From contig NZ_QFZZ01000001.1 of assembly GCF_005233515.1 (NCBI RefSeq), positions 711,320-775,319 on the forward strand: a stretch of 64,000 nucleotides of DNA, given 5' to 3'. Position numbers and translations under genes: made by a program. The notes under the pieces were generated by a model. It had not been told where the DNA came from and did no database searches. It saw only the letters and a program-made list of their open reading frames with translations. Shown piece by piece: positions 29,071-37,608 of the stretch (position 1 is its first letter; the number at the start of each line of letters is the position of its first letter). This DNA is from Pseudomonas sp. CFBP13508 (GTDB lineage: Bacteria > Pseudomonadota > Gammaproteobacteria > Pseudomonadales > Pseudomonadaceae).

Positions 29071-30060
29071 ATGATCCGACTCGGCCAAGCCACGATTTCT
29101 TTGGAACGGCGCGAAGCCTTTCTCGATGGCCGGCCCTTGCGCATGGGCGGGCGGGCGTTCGAAATACTTTCGGTACTGATGCAGGCCGATGGGCGCATCG
29201 TCAGCAAGGACGAGCTGATCAATCAGGTGTGGCCGGACATCGTCGTCGAAGAGAACAATCTGCAAGTGCAGATTTCCTCGCTGCGCAAACTGCTCGGGGA
29301 AAAAGAAATCATCCAGACGGTTGCCCGTCGAGGTTACCGATTATTGAAAGACCGCGAACCCAAACTGCCCGTGTTCAACGCACTGGCCTCGGCGCCGATG
29401 GTGGCGCAGCCGCCGGCGGTCGATGCGCACTCGGTGCCGGTATTTATCGTCGACGATGAGGCCTGCGTGCGCAGCGCCTTGAGCCGTTTGTTGCGCGCCG
29501 AAGGCATCGAGCACCGGATTTTCCAGTCCGCCGAAGAACTGCTCGGGGCCGACATCGCCAGTGGCCCGGCGTGCCTGTTGCTCGACGTCAGCCTGCCCGA
29601 AACCACAGGCCTGCAATTGCAGGCAGCGCTGAACGAGCGCGGCTTGCCGTGGCCGGTGATCTTCATGACCGGCCACGGCACGATTCCGATGTCGGTGCAG
29701 GCGATGAAGGCCGGCGCGGTGGAGTTCCTGACCAAACCATTCAATGACGATGAACTGCTCGGCATTCTGCGCAGCACCCGTCAACACGCCGCGACCGCGT
29801 TCAATCAATGGCAACGGGTGCAGCACGTGCGGCAGTTGGCGGCGCAACTGACACCGCGTGAGCGCGAAGTGCTGCCGCTGATCGTCGGCGGTCTGTCGAA
29901 CAAACAGATCGCCAACCAGTTGGGCACCAGTGAAGTGACCGCCAAGGTCCATCGCAAACACATCATGGCGAAGATGCAGACCCGCTCGCTGGTCAACCTC
30001 GTCGAACTCTACGGACTGATCAGCGCTGCGCCTTCGCCTGGCCCATCGAGCCTGTCGTGA
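29071..30060 (+). CDS. Response regulator with two DNA-binding domains (winged helix - receiver - LuxR HTH)
   Basis: The 329-residue protein is unusual. Residues 1-95 are an OmpR/PhoB-type winged helix (GRAFEILSVLMQADGRIVSKDELINQVW, ending TVARRGYRLL). Residues 122-245 are a receiver with phospho-acceptor Asp172 (LLLDVSLPETTG) and switch Lys in TKPF. Residues 265-329 are a LuxR/GerE HTH (LTPREREVLPLIVGGLSNKQIA). I start at the ATG at 29071 (AGAGG upstream), since residues before it are not domain-like. It is divergent from the giant histidine kinase, its likely partner, and overlaps the next receiver gene as GTGA. Confidence 0.9.
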   Translation: MIRLGQATISLERREAFLDGRPLRMGGRAFEILSVLMQADGRIVSKDELINQVWPDIVVEENNLQVQISSLRKLLGEKEIIQTVARRGYRLLKDREPKLPVFNALASAPMVAQPPAVDAHSVPVFIVDDEACVRSALSRLLRAEGIEHRIFQSAEELLGADIASGPACLLLDVSLPETTGLQLQAALNERGLPWPVIFMTGHGTIPMSVQAMKAGAVEFLTKPFNDDELLGILRSTRQHAATAFNQWQRVQHVRQLAAQLTPREREVLPLIVGGLSNKQIANQLGTSEVTAKVHRKHIMAKMQTRSLVNLVELYGLISAAPSPGPSSLS

Positions 30061-30458
30061 GCGGCCCGGCGGGTCGCCCGACGGCGTTCGAGAACACTCG
30101 ACCGACGATTGTCTGCATCGTCGATGACGATGCGTCGGTGCGCAAAAGCCTGTCGAACCTGCTGCGTTCGGTCGGTTATCGCGCGCAGGTGTATGCCAGT
30201 GGCGAAGCGTTTCTCGCCGAAGCAGACTTCGCCGAGATCGCCTGCCTGCTGCTAGATCTGCGCATGCCCGGCCTGTCCGGCATCGACGTGATGCGCCAAC
30301 TGCCGCGACAGTTTCCGGTGATCTGCATGTCCGCCCATTGGGACGAGGCGGCGCTGGCTGAGTCCGGGCATTACCAGGCGTTTGAATGCCTGTGCAAACC
30401 CTTCGAAGAAGAGGTTTTGCTGGCGGCACTCGACAAGGCCCTGCACCGCCAGCACTGA
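30057..30458 (+). CDS. Stand-alone receiver domain (FixJ-type)
   Basis: The 133-residue single-domain response regulator has the acidic pair in CIVDDDASVRKSL, the phospho-acceptor Asp in LLLDLRMPGLSG, and the switch Lys in CLCKPFEEEVL. It has no output domain. It starts at GTG overlapping the previous stop (GTGA, 30057-30060), so it is translationally coupled to the dual-domain regulator. It may serve as a phosphate sink or a competing target of the divergent histidine kinase. The acidic, MxxH-rich middle (ICMSAHWDEAALAES) is typical of FixJ-like receivers. Confidence 0.88.
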   Translation: MSGPAGRPTAFENTRPTIVCIVDDDASVRKSLSNLLRSVGYRAQVYASGEAFLAEADFAEIACLLLDLRMPGLSGIDVMRQLPRQFPVICMSAHWDEAALAESGHYQAFECLCKPFEEEVLLAALDKALHRQH

Positions 30459-30463
30459 TCGCT

Positions 30464-31066
30464 TCAGCTGTCCTGCGTGGCTTCTTCCGCAGTTTCGATC
30501 ACGGCCAGCGACGCAGTCATCGAAGCGTGACACACCGCCAGAATCTCATCGGCCAGCGCCGAATCATCCGGGCAGGCCCGCGACAGCATGATCGCCCCGA
30601 CCGCGCGGGCCAGCAGGTCGATCATCCGGGTCCTGCCCTCACCTTGCGGTGCATCCGCTGCGGTGGGGTATTTCTCGCCGAGCGTCTGCAACGTGCGCTC
30701 GATGCCTTCAGCGAACGCCGCTTTCACGTCCCCGGACTGCCGCGCCGCATCGCCGCACAACGCTGCCATGGTGCAACCGGTGGAGCGGCCGTCGCGATGG
30801 TCTCGCGACACGTACACGTCGATGAAATCCTCCACGCTCATGCTTTCGGCGGCGGCCGTGGACTGCGCCAGGCTGTTGGCCGAGGCTTCGGCCATCAGGT
30901 CGGCCTTGGAGCCGAAGTGTTTGTAGAAACCGCCGTGAGTAAAACCGGCGGCTGCCATCAGGTCGGCCACGCCGACCCCGTCATAACCGCGCTCGCGGAA
31001 CATCACTGATGCCGTTTCGACAATGTGCTCGCGATTGGCCTGAGCCTGGGCTTTGGATACGCGCAT
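30464..31066 (-). CDS. TetR-family repressor
   Basis: The 200-residue regulator starts at 31066, with GGAGGT seven bases upstream. An upstream in-frame ATG at 31129 lacks such a site. The HTH spans VMFRERGYDGVGVADLMAAAGFTHGGFYKHFGSK. The C-terminal domain includes STGCTMAALCGDAARQS, as in TetR proteins of the YxaF/LmrA-like group. It is divergent from an SDR/quinone-oxidoreductase pair, the usual arrangement for a repressor of those two genes. It converges on the receiver gene with five bases between. Confidence 0.87.
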   Translation of the reverse strand: MRVSKAQAQANREHIVETASVMFRERGYDGVGVADLMAAAGFTHGGFYKHFGSKADLMAEASANSLAQSTAAAESMSVEDFIDVYVSRDHRDGRSTGCTMAALCGDAARQSGDVKAAFAEGIERTLQTLGEKYPTAADAPQGEGRTRMIDLLARAVGAIMLSRACPDDSALADEILAVCHASMTASLAVIETAEEATQDS

Positions 31067-31134
31067 ATTGAATACCTCCGGCGCTGAAAAATCATGCGCA
31101 GATGATACATAGATGTTGGCCATAATCAAAACCG

Positions 31135-31140
31135 TTGACA
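31135..31140 (+). promoter_or_regulatory. Possible -35 element of the SDR/MDR operon
   Basis: A perfect TTGACA lies 66 bases before the SDR start in the divergent region. The -10 is not convincing (CATCCT at 17-base spacing). ACATAGATGT at 31107-31116, a short inverted repeat, could be the TetR site overlapping this promoter. Confidence 0.3.
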
Positions 31141-31205
31141 GGTTAGATTTCGATCATCATCCTAAAGGCCCGCAATCAGTCTTCAACTGACAAAGAGCCC
31201 ACACC

Positions 31206-31994
31206 ATGACTACTCGCCCTACTGTTCTGATTACTGGCGCCTCCACCGGCATCGGCGCGGTCTACGCCGCACGTTTCGCCCAGCGCGGTCACGATCTGGT
31301 GCTGGTCGCCCGTGACCAGGCGCGCCTGGACACCCTTGCTGCCGGTTTGCGCGCTGAGCACAACGTCAATGTCGAAGTGCTACAGGCCGACCTGACGCAA
31401 CTGAGCGACCTGCAAAGCGTCGAGGCGCGTCTGCGTGATGACTCGCGCATCGGTATCCTCGTCAACAATGCCGGCGCCGCGCAATCCGGTACCTTCATCG
31501 AGCAGAGCACCGACAGCGTGGCGCAACTGGTCGCGCTCAACACCACCGCGCTGGTGCGTCTGGCCAGTGCTATCGCCCCGCGTCTGGCCAAGGCTGGCGA
31601 CGGCGCAATCATCAATATCGGTTCGGTGGTGGGCCTGGCGCCGGAGTTCGGCATGTCGGTGTATGGCGCGACCAAGGCGTTCGTACTGTTCCTCTCCCAG
31701 GGTCTGAGCCTGGAACTGTCGCCACAAGGCGTGTACGTGCAAGCCGTGCTGCCTGCGGCCACCCGCACGGAAATCTGGGACCGCGCCGGTATCGACATCA
31801 ACACCCTCACCGACATCATGGAAGTCGGCGATATGGTCGACGCCGCGCTGGTCGGTTTCGACCGTCGCGAAGTCGTGACCATCCCGCCGCTGCACGAAGG
31901 CGAGCGCTGGGATGCCTTGCAAGCGGCGCGTCAGGGGCTGTTGGGGCAGATCCGCCAGTCGGCTGTTGCGCAACGTTATCTGGCTCAGGCCTGA
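31206..31994 (+). CDS. Short-chain dehydrogenase/reductase
   Basis: The 262-residue classical SDR has the NAD(P)-binding TGASTGIG (residues 10-17), NNAG (near 90), and the catalytic Ser and YGATK (Ser near 139; Tyr near 152, Lys 156). This is the DltE/YohF-like 'SDR with TETR neighbour' layout. It is divergent from the TetR gene and is followed 55 bases later by a quinone-oxidoreductase-type gene. The two probably form one repressor-controlled stress operon. Substrate not predictable. Confidence 0.92.
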   Translation: MTTRPTVLITGASTGIGAVYAARFAQRGHDLVLVARDQARLDTLAAGLRAEHNVNVEVLQADLTQLSDLQSVEARLRDDSRIGILVNNAGAAQSGTFIEQSTDSVAQLVALNTTALVRLASAIAPRLAKAGDGAIINIGSVVGLAPEFGMSVYGATKAFVLFLSQGLSLELSPQGVYVQAVLPAATRTEIWDRAGIDINTLTDIMEVGDMVDAALVGFDRREVVTIPPLHEGERWDALQAARQGLLGQIRQSAVAQRYLAQA

Positions 31995-32049
31995 CCTCAT
32001 CCAGACCCGCCGCTATGCCGGCGGGTTTCTACCGACAAGAGCATCCGCA

Positions 32050-33066
32050 ATGAAGGCATTTTTCATCGAGCGCTACGGCAAGCAGAACGGCCGGATCGGC
32101 GACATCCCGGAACCGCAGGTCGGCGCGCACGACGTGCTGATCGAAGTGCGCGCCAGCAGCGTCAACCCGCTGGATCTGAAGATTCGCAGCGGCGAATTCA
32201 AGATGATCCTGCCCTATCAAATGCCTTTGATATTGGGCAACGATGTCGCCGGCGTGGTGCTCAGCACCGGTGCGGCGGTCAAGCGTTTCAAGCCGGGCGA
32301 TGAGGTTTATGCGCGTGTGCCTGATAACAGGATTGGCACGTTTGCCGAACGCATCGCTGTCGATGAAACAGCGATCGCGTTAAAACCCGCCAATCTCGCC
32401 ATGACCGAGGCGGCTTGCATGCCGCTGGTGGCGTTGACGGCGTGGCAGGCACTGGTCGAAGTCGCCAACGTGCAAAAAGGCCAGAAGGTGCTGATTCACG
32501 CCGGCTCCGGTGGCGTTGGCACGGTCGCCATTCAACTGGCCAAACACCTCGGCGCTTTTGTTGCGACCACTACCAGCACGGCGAATGTCGAATGGGTCAA
32601 GGCGCTGGGCGCTGATGTGGTGATCGATTACAAGCAGCAGGATTTCGCCATTGAGCTGCGCGACTACGACGTGGTGCTCAACAGCCTCGGCGGCGATGTG
32701 CTGGAGAAATCGTTGAAGGTGTTGAAACCTGGCGGGCAACTGATTTCCCTGTCAGGGCCGCCGACTGCGCAGTTCGCTCGGGAGCAGGGTTTGTCCTGGC
32801 TGCTGGGGCTGGTCATGCGTCTGCTCAGCAGTGGCATTCGGCGCAAGGCGCGCAAGCGTGGGGTGGGTTATTCGTTTCTGTTCATGCGCGCCGATGGCGT
32901 TCAGTTGCAAAAAATCACTGCGTTGATTGAGGCCGGGGTGATCAAACCGGTGATCGATCGTACTTTTCCGTTCGATCAGATAGCTGACGCCTTGCACTAC
33001 GTTGAACAAGGTCGGGCCAAGGGCAAGGTTGCCATCGCGGCCAACCCCAAAAGCCCCTCACCCTAG
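32050..33066 (+). CDS. Quinone oxidoreductase-like MDR family NADP(H) enzyme
   Basis: The 338-residue medium-chain reductase begins MKAFFIERYGKQNGRIGDIPE. It has the GroES-like fold (ASSVNPLDLKIRSGEF) and the Rossmann motif AGSGGVGTVAIQLAKHLGA (near residue 155). It lacks the Zn-binding cysteines of alcohol dehydrogenases, which fits zeta-crystallin/QOR-type enzymes. Its C-terminus is odd: the last residues KSPSP and the stop lie inside a CCCTCTCCC-type repeat element, so the natural end has been replaced or extended by the repeat. It follows the SDR gene in what looks like one operon. Confidence 0.9.
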   Translation: MKAFFIERYGKQNGRIGDIPEPQVGAHDVLIEVRASSVNPLDLKIRSGEFKMILPYQMPLILGNDVAGVVLSTGAAVKRFKPGDEVYARVPDNRIGTFAERIAVDETAIALKPANLAMTEAACMPLVALTAWQALVEVANVQKGQKVLIHAGSGGVGTVAIQLAKHLGAFVATTTSTANVEWVKALGADVVIDYKQQDFAIELRDYDVVLNSLGGDVLEKSLKVLKPGGQLISLSGPPTAQFAREQGLSWLLGLVMRLLSSGIRRKARKRGVGYSFLFMRADGVQLQKITALIEAGVIKPVIDRTFPFDQIADALHYVEQGRAKGKVAIAANPKSPSP

Positions 33067-33226
33067 CCCTCTCCCGGAGGGAGAGGGAACTGACCGAGTT
33101 GTTTGATCGAGTGATTCCAACCTGCAATACCGAGGTGAACACAAGTTCTGAAAAGCCACCAATCGGCTCCCTCTCCTCGGGGAGAGGGCTGGGCGGGCGG
33201 CGTTCCGATGAGGGGTGAATTCAGCG
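33058..33226. repeat. CCCTCTCCC-type palindromic element pair between the MDR gene and gcd
   Basis: CCTAGCCCTCTCCCGGAGGGAGAGG at the left end (written here as arms around a centre near 33077) and CTCCCTCTCCTCGGGGAGAGG near 33170 bracket a 75-base spacer. The flanks, including GGGGTGAATTCA, match the unit at 23.09-23.2 kb in inverted orientation. The left edge lies inside the MDR gene and supplies its last codons and stop. The rest of 33.07-33.36 kb shows no gene. Confidence 0.85.
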
Positions 33227-33369
33227 CGGTGTCCAAGCATGTGCATTGCTTACCAAGCTCAATCCGCCCCTCCTGCTGAAACTTCGAGAAACCCCTCTCG
33301 ACTTGCGTTTTCCTCAACCTGCCCCACGCTTGATTCACAGAAGTGCACGTTTTCATGGCAAAACTGCGA

Positions 33370-33398
33370 TTAACTGAATGGTTAGTTACCGCTATAAT
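33370..33398 (+). promoter_or_regulatory. Possible sigma-70 promoter of gcd
   Basis: A perfect -10 box TATAAT at 33393-33398 follows TTAACT at 33370-33375 with a 17-base spacer. The site is about 30 bases before the gcd GTG start. Confidence 0.55.
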
Positions 33399-33428
33399 CC
33401 CGCGCTTCATTCAAACGGGACTTTCAAT

Positions 33429-35834
33429 GTGAACCACAGTCAACGCGTCTCAGGCGTTTCAACGTTCATTCTGGTCGGCCTTGGCGTGATCATCGCCCTG
33501 CTCGGTCTGGCGCTCGCGGTCGGCGGTGTGAAGCTGGTCAGCCTGGGCGGTTCCTGGTACTTCCTGGTCGGCGGTCTGGCGATGACCGTTTCCGGGGTGC
33601 TGATCGCACTGAAGAAAACTGCCGGCGCCTGGCTGTTCGCCGCATTTCTCGTGGCCACCGCGATCTGGGCCTTGGCTGACGCCGGGCTGGTGTTCTGGCC
33701 GGTGTTCTCGCGGCTGTTCATGTTCAGCGCCATCGGTATGGTCGTCGCTCTGGTCTACCCGCTGCTGGCGCGCGCCAATGGCCGCGTGGCCGGTCGTGGT
33801 GCGTATGCCGTGGCCGCTGTGCTGGCGGTCGGTGTGGCCGTTGCGGCGGGCAACATGTTCGTCGCCCACCCAACCGTTGCCGCCACTGGCACTGGCCCGG
33901 GCCTGACTCCGGTCGAGCCGGCCAAGGCGCAGAAAGACTGGGCGCACTACGGCAACACCGAAGGTGGCAGCCGCTTCGCCGCGCTCGATCAGATCAACCG
34001 CAACAACGTCGACAAATTGAAAGTCGCGTGGACCTACCACACCGGTGACGTCGCCGAGAGCGATGGCAACGGCGCCGAAGACCAGCTCACCCCGCTGCAG
34101 GTCGGCAACAAAGTCTTCATCTGCACCCCGCACAACAACCTGATCGCGCTGGACGCCGACACCGGCAAGGAAATCTGGAAAAACCAGATCAACGCCCAGT
34201 CGAAAGTCTGGCAGCGCTGCCGTGGCATGGCGTATTTCGATCGCACCGCTACCATCGCGCAGCCAGCCAATTCGCCGATCATCGAATCCAAACCCGAGCC
34301 GGCCGCCAACTGCCAGCGTCGTTTGCTGACCAACACCATCGATGCCCGCCTGATCGCGGTCGATGCTGACACCGGCGAGTTCTGCCAGGGTTTCGGCAAC
34401 AACGGCCAGGTCGATCTGAAGGCCGGTCTGGGTGATGTGCCGGACAGCTACTATCAGTTGTCGTCCGCGCCATTGATGGCCGGCACCACCGTGGTGGTTG
34501 GCGGTCGTGTTGCCGACAACGTGCAAAGCGACATGCCGGGCGGTGTGATTCGCGGTTTTGACGTGATCACCGGCGCCATGCGCTGGGCGTTCGACCCGGG
34601 CAACCCGCAGGATCGCAACGCGCCGGCCGACGGCAAAACCTACGTGCGCAGCACGCCGAACAGCTGGGCGCCGATGTCCTACGACGCGGCGACCAACACG
34701 GTGTTCCTGCCGATGGGCAGCTCGTCCACCGACATCTATGGTGTCGAGCGCAGCGAACTGGACCACAAGTACGGCGCTTCGATCCTCGCGCTGGACGCCA
34801 GTACCGGTGAAGAACGCTGGGTGTTCCAGACTGTGCACAACGATCTGTGGGACTTCGACCTGCCGATGCAGCCGAGCCTGATCGACTTCGACAAGGACGG
34901 CCAAAGCGTTCCGGCGCTGGTCATCGGTACCAAGGCCGGGCAGATCTATGTGCTCGACCGCGCCACCGGCAAGCCGCTGACCGAGGTCAAGGAAGTACCG
35001 GTGAAAGCCGCGAACATCCCCAACGAGCCGTACTCGCCGACTCAGCCGAAATCCGTGGGCATGCCGCAGATCGGCGCGCAGCACCTGACCGAATCGGACA
35101 TGTGGGGCGCCACGCCGTACGACCAGTTGCTGTGCCGCATCGACTTCAAGAGCATGCGCTACGACGGCCTGTACACCGCGCCGGGTACCGACAAATCGCT
35201 GAGCTTCCCGGGTTCGCTGGGCGGCATGAACTGGGGCAGCATCTCCACTGACCCGGTGCACGGTTTCATCTTCGTCAACGACATGCGCCTGGGTCTGTGG
35301 ATCCAGATGATCCCGTCGCAGAACAAAGGCCAGGCCGCTGGCGGTGGTGAAGCACTGAACACCGGCATGGGCGCTGTGCCGCTCAAAGGCACGCCGTACG
35401 CGGTGAACAAGAACCGCTTCCTGTCGGTGGCCGGCATTCCGTGCCAGGCGCCGCCGTTCGGCACTTTGACCGCGATCGACATGAAGACCCAGAAAGTCGC
35501 GTGGCAGGTTCCGGTCGGCACCGTTGAAGACACCGGTCCCCTGGGCATCCGCATGCACCTGCCGATCAAGATCGGTCTGCCAACCCTCGGCGGCACCCTG
35601 TCGACCCAGGGCGGCCTGATCTTCATTGCCGGCACCCAGGACTTCTACCTGCGCGCCTTCAACAGCGGCAACGGTGAAGAAGTCTGGAAAGCCCGTCTGC
35701 CGGTCGGCAGCCAGGGCGGCCCGATGACGTACGTTTCGCCGAAGACCGGCAAGCAGTACATCGTCGTCACCGCTGGCGGCGCACGCCAGTCGACCGATCG
35801 TGGCGATTACGTGATGGCTTACGCCCTGCCGTAA
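33429..35834 (+). CDS. gcd: Membrane-bound PQQ-dependent glucose dehydrogenase
   Basis: The 801-residue protein matches Gcd (E. coli 796 aa). Five N-terminal membrane helices span about residues 10-140. They are followed by the eight-bladed PQQ propeller, beginning DWAHYGNTEGGSRFAALDQI, with GTKAGQIYVLDRATG and LSTQGGLIFIAGTQDFYLRAF. It oxidises glucose to gluconate in the periplasm and feeds electrons to ubiquinone. I use the GTG at 33429; the ATG at 33378 would lie upstream of the promoter's -10 box. The glucose porin gene oprB follows after a hairpin, which fits the same uptake/oxidation route. Confidence 0.96.
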   Translation: MNHSQRVSGVSTFILVGLGVIIALLGLALAVGGVKLVSLGGSWYFLVGGLAMTVSGVLIALKKTAGAWLFAAFLVATAIWALADAGLVFWPVFSRLFMFSAIGMVVALVYPLLARANGRVAGRGAYAVAAVLAVGVAVAAGNMFVAHPTVAATGTGPGLTPVEPAKAQKDWAHYGNTEGGSRFAALDQINRNNVDKLKVAWTYHTGDVAESDGNGAEDQLTPLQVGNKVFICTPHNNLIALDADTGKEIWKNQINAQSKVWQRCRGMAYFDRTATIAQPANSPIIESKPEPAANCQRRLLTNTIDARLIAVDADTGEFCQGFGNNGQVDLKAGLGDVPDSYYQLSSAPLMAGTTVVVGGRVADNVQSDMPGGVIRGFDVITGAMRWAFDPGNPQDRNAPADGKTYVRSTPNSWAPMSYDAATNTVFLPMGSSSTDIYGVERSELDHKYGASILALDASTGEERWVFQTVHNDLWDFDLPMQPSLIDFDKDGQSVPALVIGTKAGQIYVLDRATGKPLTEVKEVPVKAANIPNEPYSPTQPKSVGMPQIGAQHLTESDMWGATPYDQLLCRIDFKSMRYDGLYTAPGTDKSLSFPGSLGGMNWGSISTDPVHGFIFVNDMRLGLWIQMIPSQNKGQAAGGGEALNTGMGAVPLKGTPYAVNKNRFLSVAGIPCQAPPFGTLTAIDMKTQKVAWQVPVGTVEDTGPLGIRMHLPIKIGLPTLGGTLSTQGGLIFIAGTQDFYLRAFNSGNGEEVWKARLPVGSQGGPMTYVSPKTGKQYIVVTAGGARQSTDRGDYVMAYALP

Positions 35835-35866
35835 CTCGCTGCCGCACCACCAACCTCCTCCAAGCG

Positions 35867-35900
35867 CGCGGTGCCCCAAAGCACCGCGTCGCCGTTTTAT
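35867..35900 (+). terminator. Terminator/attenuator between gcd and oprB
   Basis: CGCGGTGC at 35867-35874 pairs with GCACCGCG at 35881-35888 across the loop CCCAAA. TCGCCGTTTTATT follows. It lies 30 bases before the oprB start, so it could end gcd transcripts or attenuate read-through. Confidence 0.6.
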
Positions 35901-35931
35901 TGCGTTAAAGATTTCAGCAGGAAGGATTCAC

Positions 35932-37230
35932 ATGTCATCGGCTGTTCGCTTTTCTCGTACCAAGCTTTCCACTGGCCTGTTGCTGGGCCTGAGCTGCACC
36001 ACTGCCCTCCCCGCGCTGGCCGCCAGCGATTCCGATCTACTGACCCGCAGCACCTTGTCCGGTGACTGGGGCGGCTTGCGTCATCAACTCGATGAAGACG
36101 GCATCAAGTTCACTGGCGATTACAGCGGCGAAACCGCTTACAACGCCGACGGCGGCCTGCACCGTTCGGCGCGCTACTCGCAGAACATCAAGCTCGGCGT
36201 GCAGTTTGATCTGAGCAAACTCTACGGCGTCGACAACGCCGGCAAAGTGCAACTGACCATCAATGACCGGCGCGGCAACAGCGCTTCGGAAGATCTGGTC
36301 GGCAACCGCCTGCCGATTCAGGAAAACTACGGCGGTTTGTACACGCGCCTGACTGAACTGAGTTATGAGCGCAGCCTGTTCACCCCGGCGCTGAACGTGA
36401 AGCTCGGCTACATGGCCATGGGCAACGACCTCGGCGGCCTCGACAGCGGCATTCTGTGCAACTTCATGAACGCCGGTTTCTGCGGTCACCCGCTGAACAT
36501 GTCCGGCGGCAGCGGCTGGACCAACTACCCCAACGCGCGTCTGGGCGTGCGGGTCAAATACGACCTGTCGCCGTCCTGGCAGCTGCGTGTGGCGGCGTTC
36601 AACGTCGATCCAGAAAGTAACGGCAATTCCAGCCGCGCCTGGCATCTGGGGCCGAAGCACACCACTGGCACCGTCGTGCCGATCGAGTTGGTGTACAAGC
36701 ACGCCGGCGAGCTGCCGGGTGAGTACAAGCTCGGCTATTACTACGACAGCTCCGACGTCAAACGCATTGGCAGCGACGACGAGGTGTCCGGGCGTGGCGG
36801 GCACTATTTGCTGATCGATCAGGCAGTCTGGCGTTCGCCGACCTCCGAGGGCCGCAGCCTGCATGCATTCGGTCAGTATTCGGCGGCCAGTGAAGCCGCC
36901 TCGCCGTTCAGCAAGTGGTACGGCACCGGCGTGGTTTTGTACAAACCATTCGAAGGCCGTCCGCGTGACACCCTCGCTCTGGGCTATGGCCGCGCCGTGC
37001 CGAACCCGCGCAGCCGCGATGTGCAGCAGGATGCCGCGCTGGCCAATGGTGCTGCGTTTCCGAACCTCGACAGTGCCGAACAGTTGATTGAGTTGGGCTA
37101 TGGCTATCAGGCCACCCCATGGCTGACCCTGCGCCCGAACCTGCAATACATCATCGAACCGGGGGCGTTTTCCGGGCAGGACATCGACAATGCGCTGGTG
37201 GTGGGGTTGCAGGTGAAGGCTGCGCTTTAA
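35932..37230 (+). CDS. oprB: Carbohydrate-selective porin OprB
   Basis: The 432-residue outer-membrane porin has a signal peptide cleaved after ALPALA (about residue 30). The OprB family opening LSGDWGGLRHQLDEDGIKFTGDYSGE follows, and a beta-rich barrel ends in LVVGLQVKAAL. OprB forms the glucose-inducible channel of pseudomonads. The start has AGGAAGG eight bases upstream. Its position after gcd supports a role in bringing glucose to the periplasmic dehydrogenase. HexR/GltR sites were not identified. Confidence 0.95.
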   Translation: MSSAVRFSRTKLSTGLLLGLSCTTALPALAASDSDLLTRSTLSGDWGGLRHQLDEDGIKFTGDYSGETAYNADGGLHRSARYSQNIKLGVQFDLSKLYGVDNAGKVQLTINDRRGNSASEDLVGNRLPIQENYGGLYTRLTELSYERSLFTPALNVKLGYMAMGNDLGGLDSGILCNFMNAGFCGHPLNMSGGSGWTNYPNARLGVRVKYDLSPSWQLRVAAFNVDPESNGNSSRAWHLGPKHTTGTVVPIELVYKHAGELPGEYKLGYYYDSSDVKRIGSDDEVSGRGGHYLLIDQAVWRSPTSEGRSLHAFGQYSAASEAASPFSKWYGTGVVLYKPFEGRPRDTLALGYGRAVPNPRSRDVQQDAALANGAAFPNLDSAEQLIELGYGYQATPWLTLRPNLQYIIEPGAFSGQDIDNALVVGLQVKAAL

Positions 37231-37255
37231 GCCTTGTGGTGAAAGGGCTGCCGTC

Positions 37256-37413
37256 ATCGCGAGCAGGCTCACACCTACAGGATTGGCGGCGTGCGCAAAA
37301 TCTCTGCAGAACACAAAACCACTGTGGGAGCGAGCCTGCTCGCGAAAGCGCCGGGTCAGGCGACTGCGATGTTGAATGTAGCGCCGACTTCGCGAGCAGG
37401 CTCGCTCCCACAG
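37256..37413. repeat. Degenerate REP plus complete REPIN after oprB
   Basis: A diverged REP arm (CGCGAGCAGGCTCACACC) at about 37258-37275 is followed by a complete REPIN at 37322-37413. The remaining 37.42-37.6 kb before proP shows no gene; a promoter must lie there but I could not pick one. Confidence 0.88.
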
Positions 37414-37608
37414 GGGGTTTGGATCAGGTCGGAGAGTTGGATTCGCCGCTGCCGTAGCGGGATGCAGAGGATTTGCGGCGGGCAGGAAATTAATTCCAGC
37501 CCATCGGTGAATTATTTCGTGTCCGCATGTATCTGAGCCAGAAGAGCCGGCGCCATCATGGAGATGGCATCGCAGCGGTAATCTGGATCAGCGAGCGGGA
37601 ACAGCGCA

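Noticed and set aside
33459..35879. 806-codon open frame antisense to gcd
   Set aside because: High-GC antisense shadow of a clear gcd gene, rich in His/Arg/Gly/Val and without any domain or ribosome-binding site.
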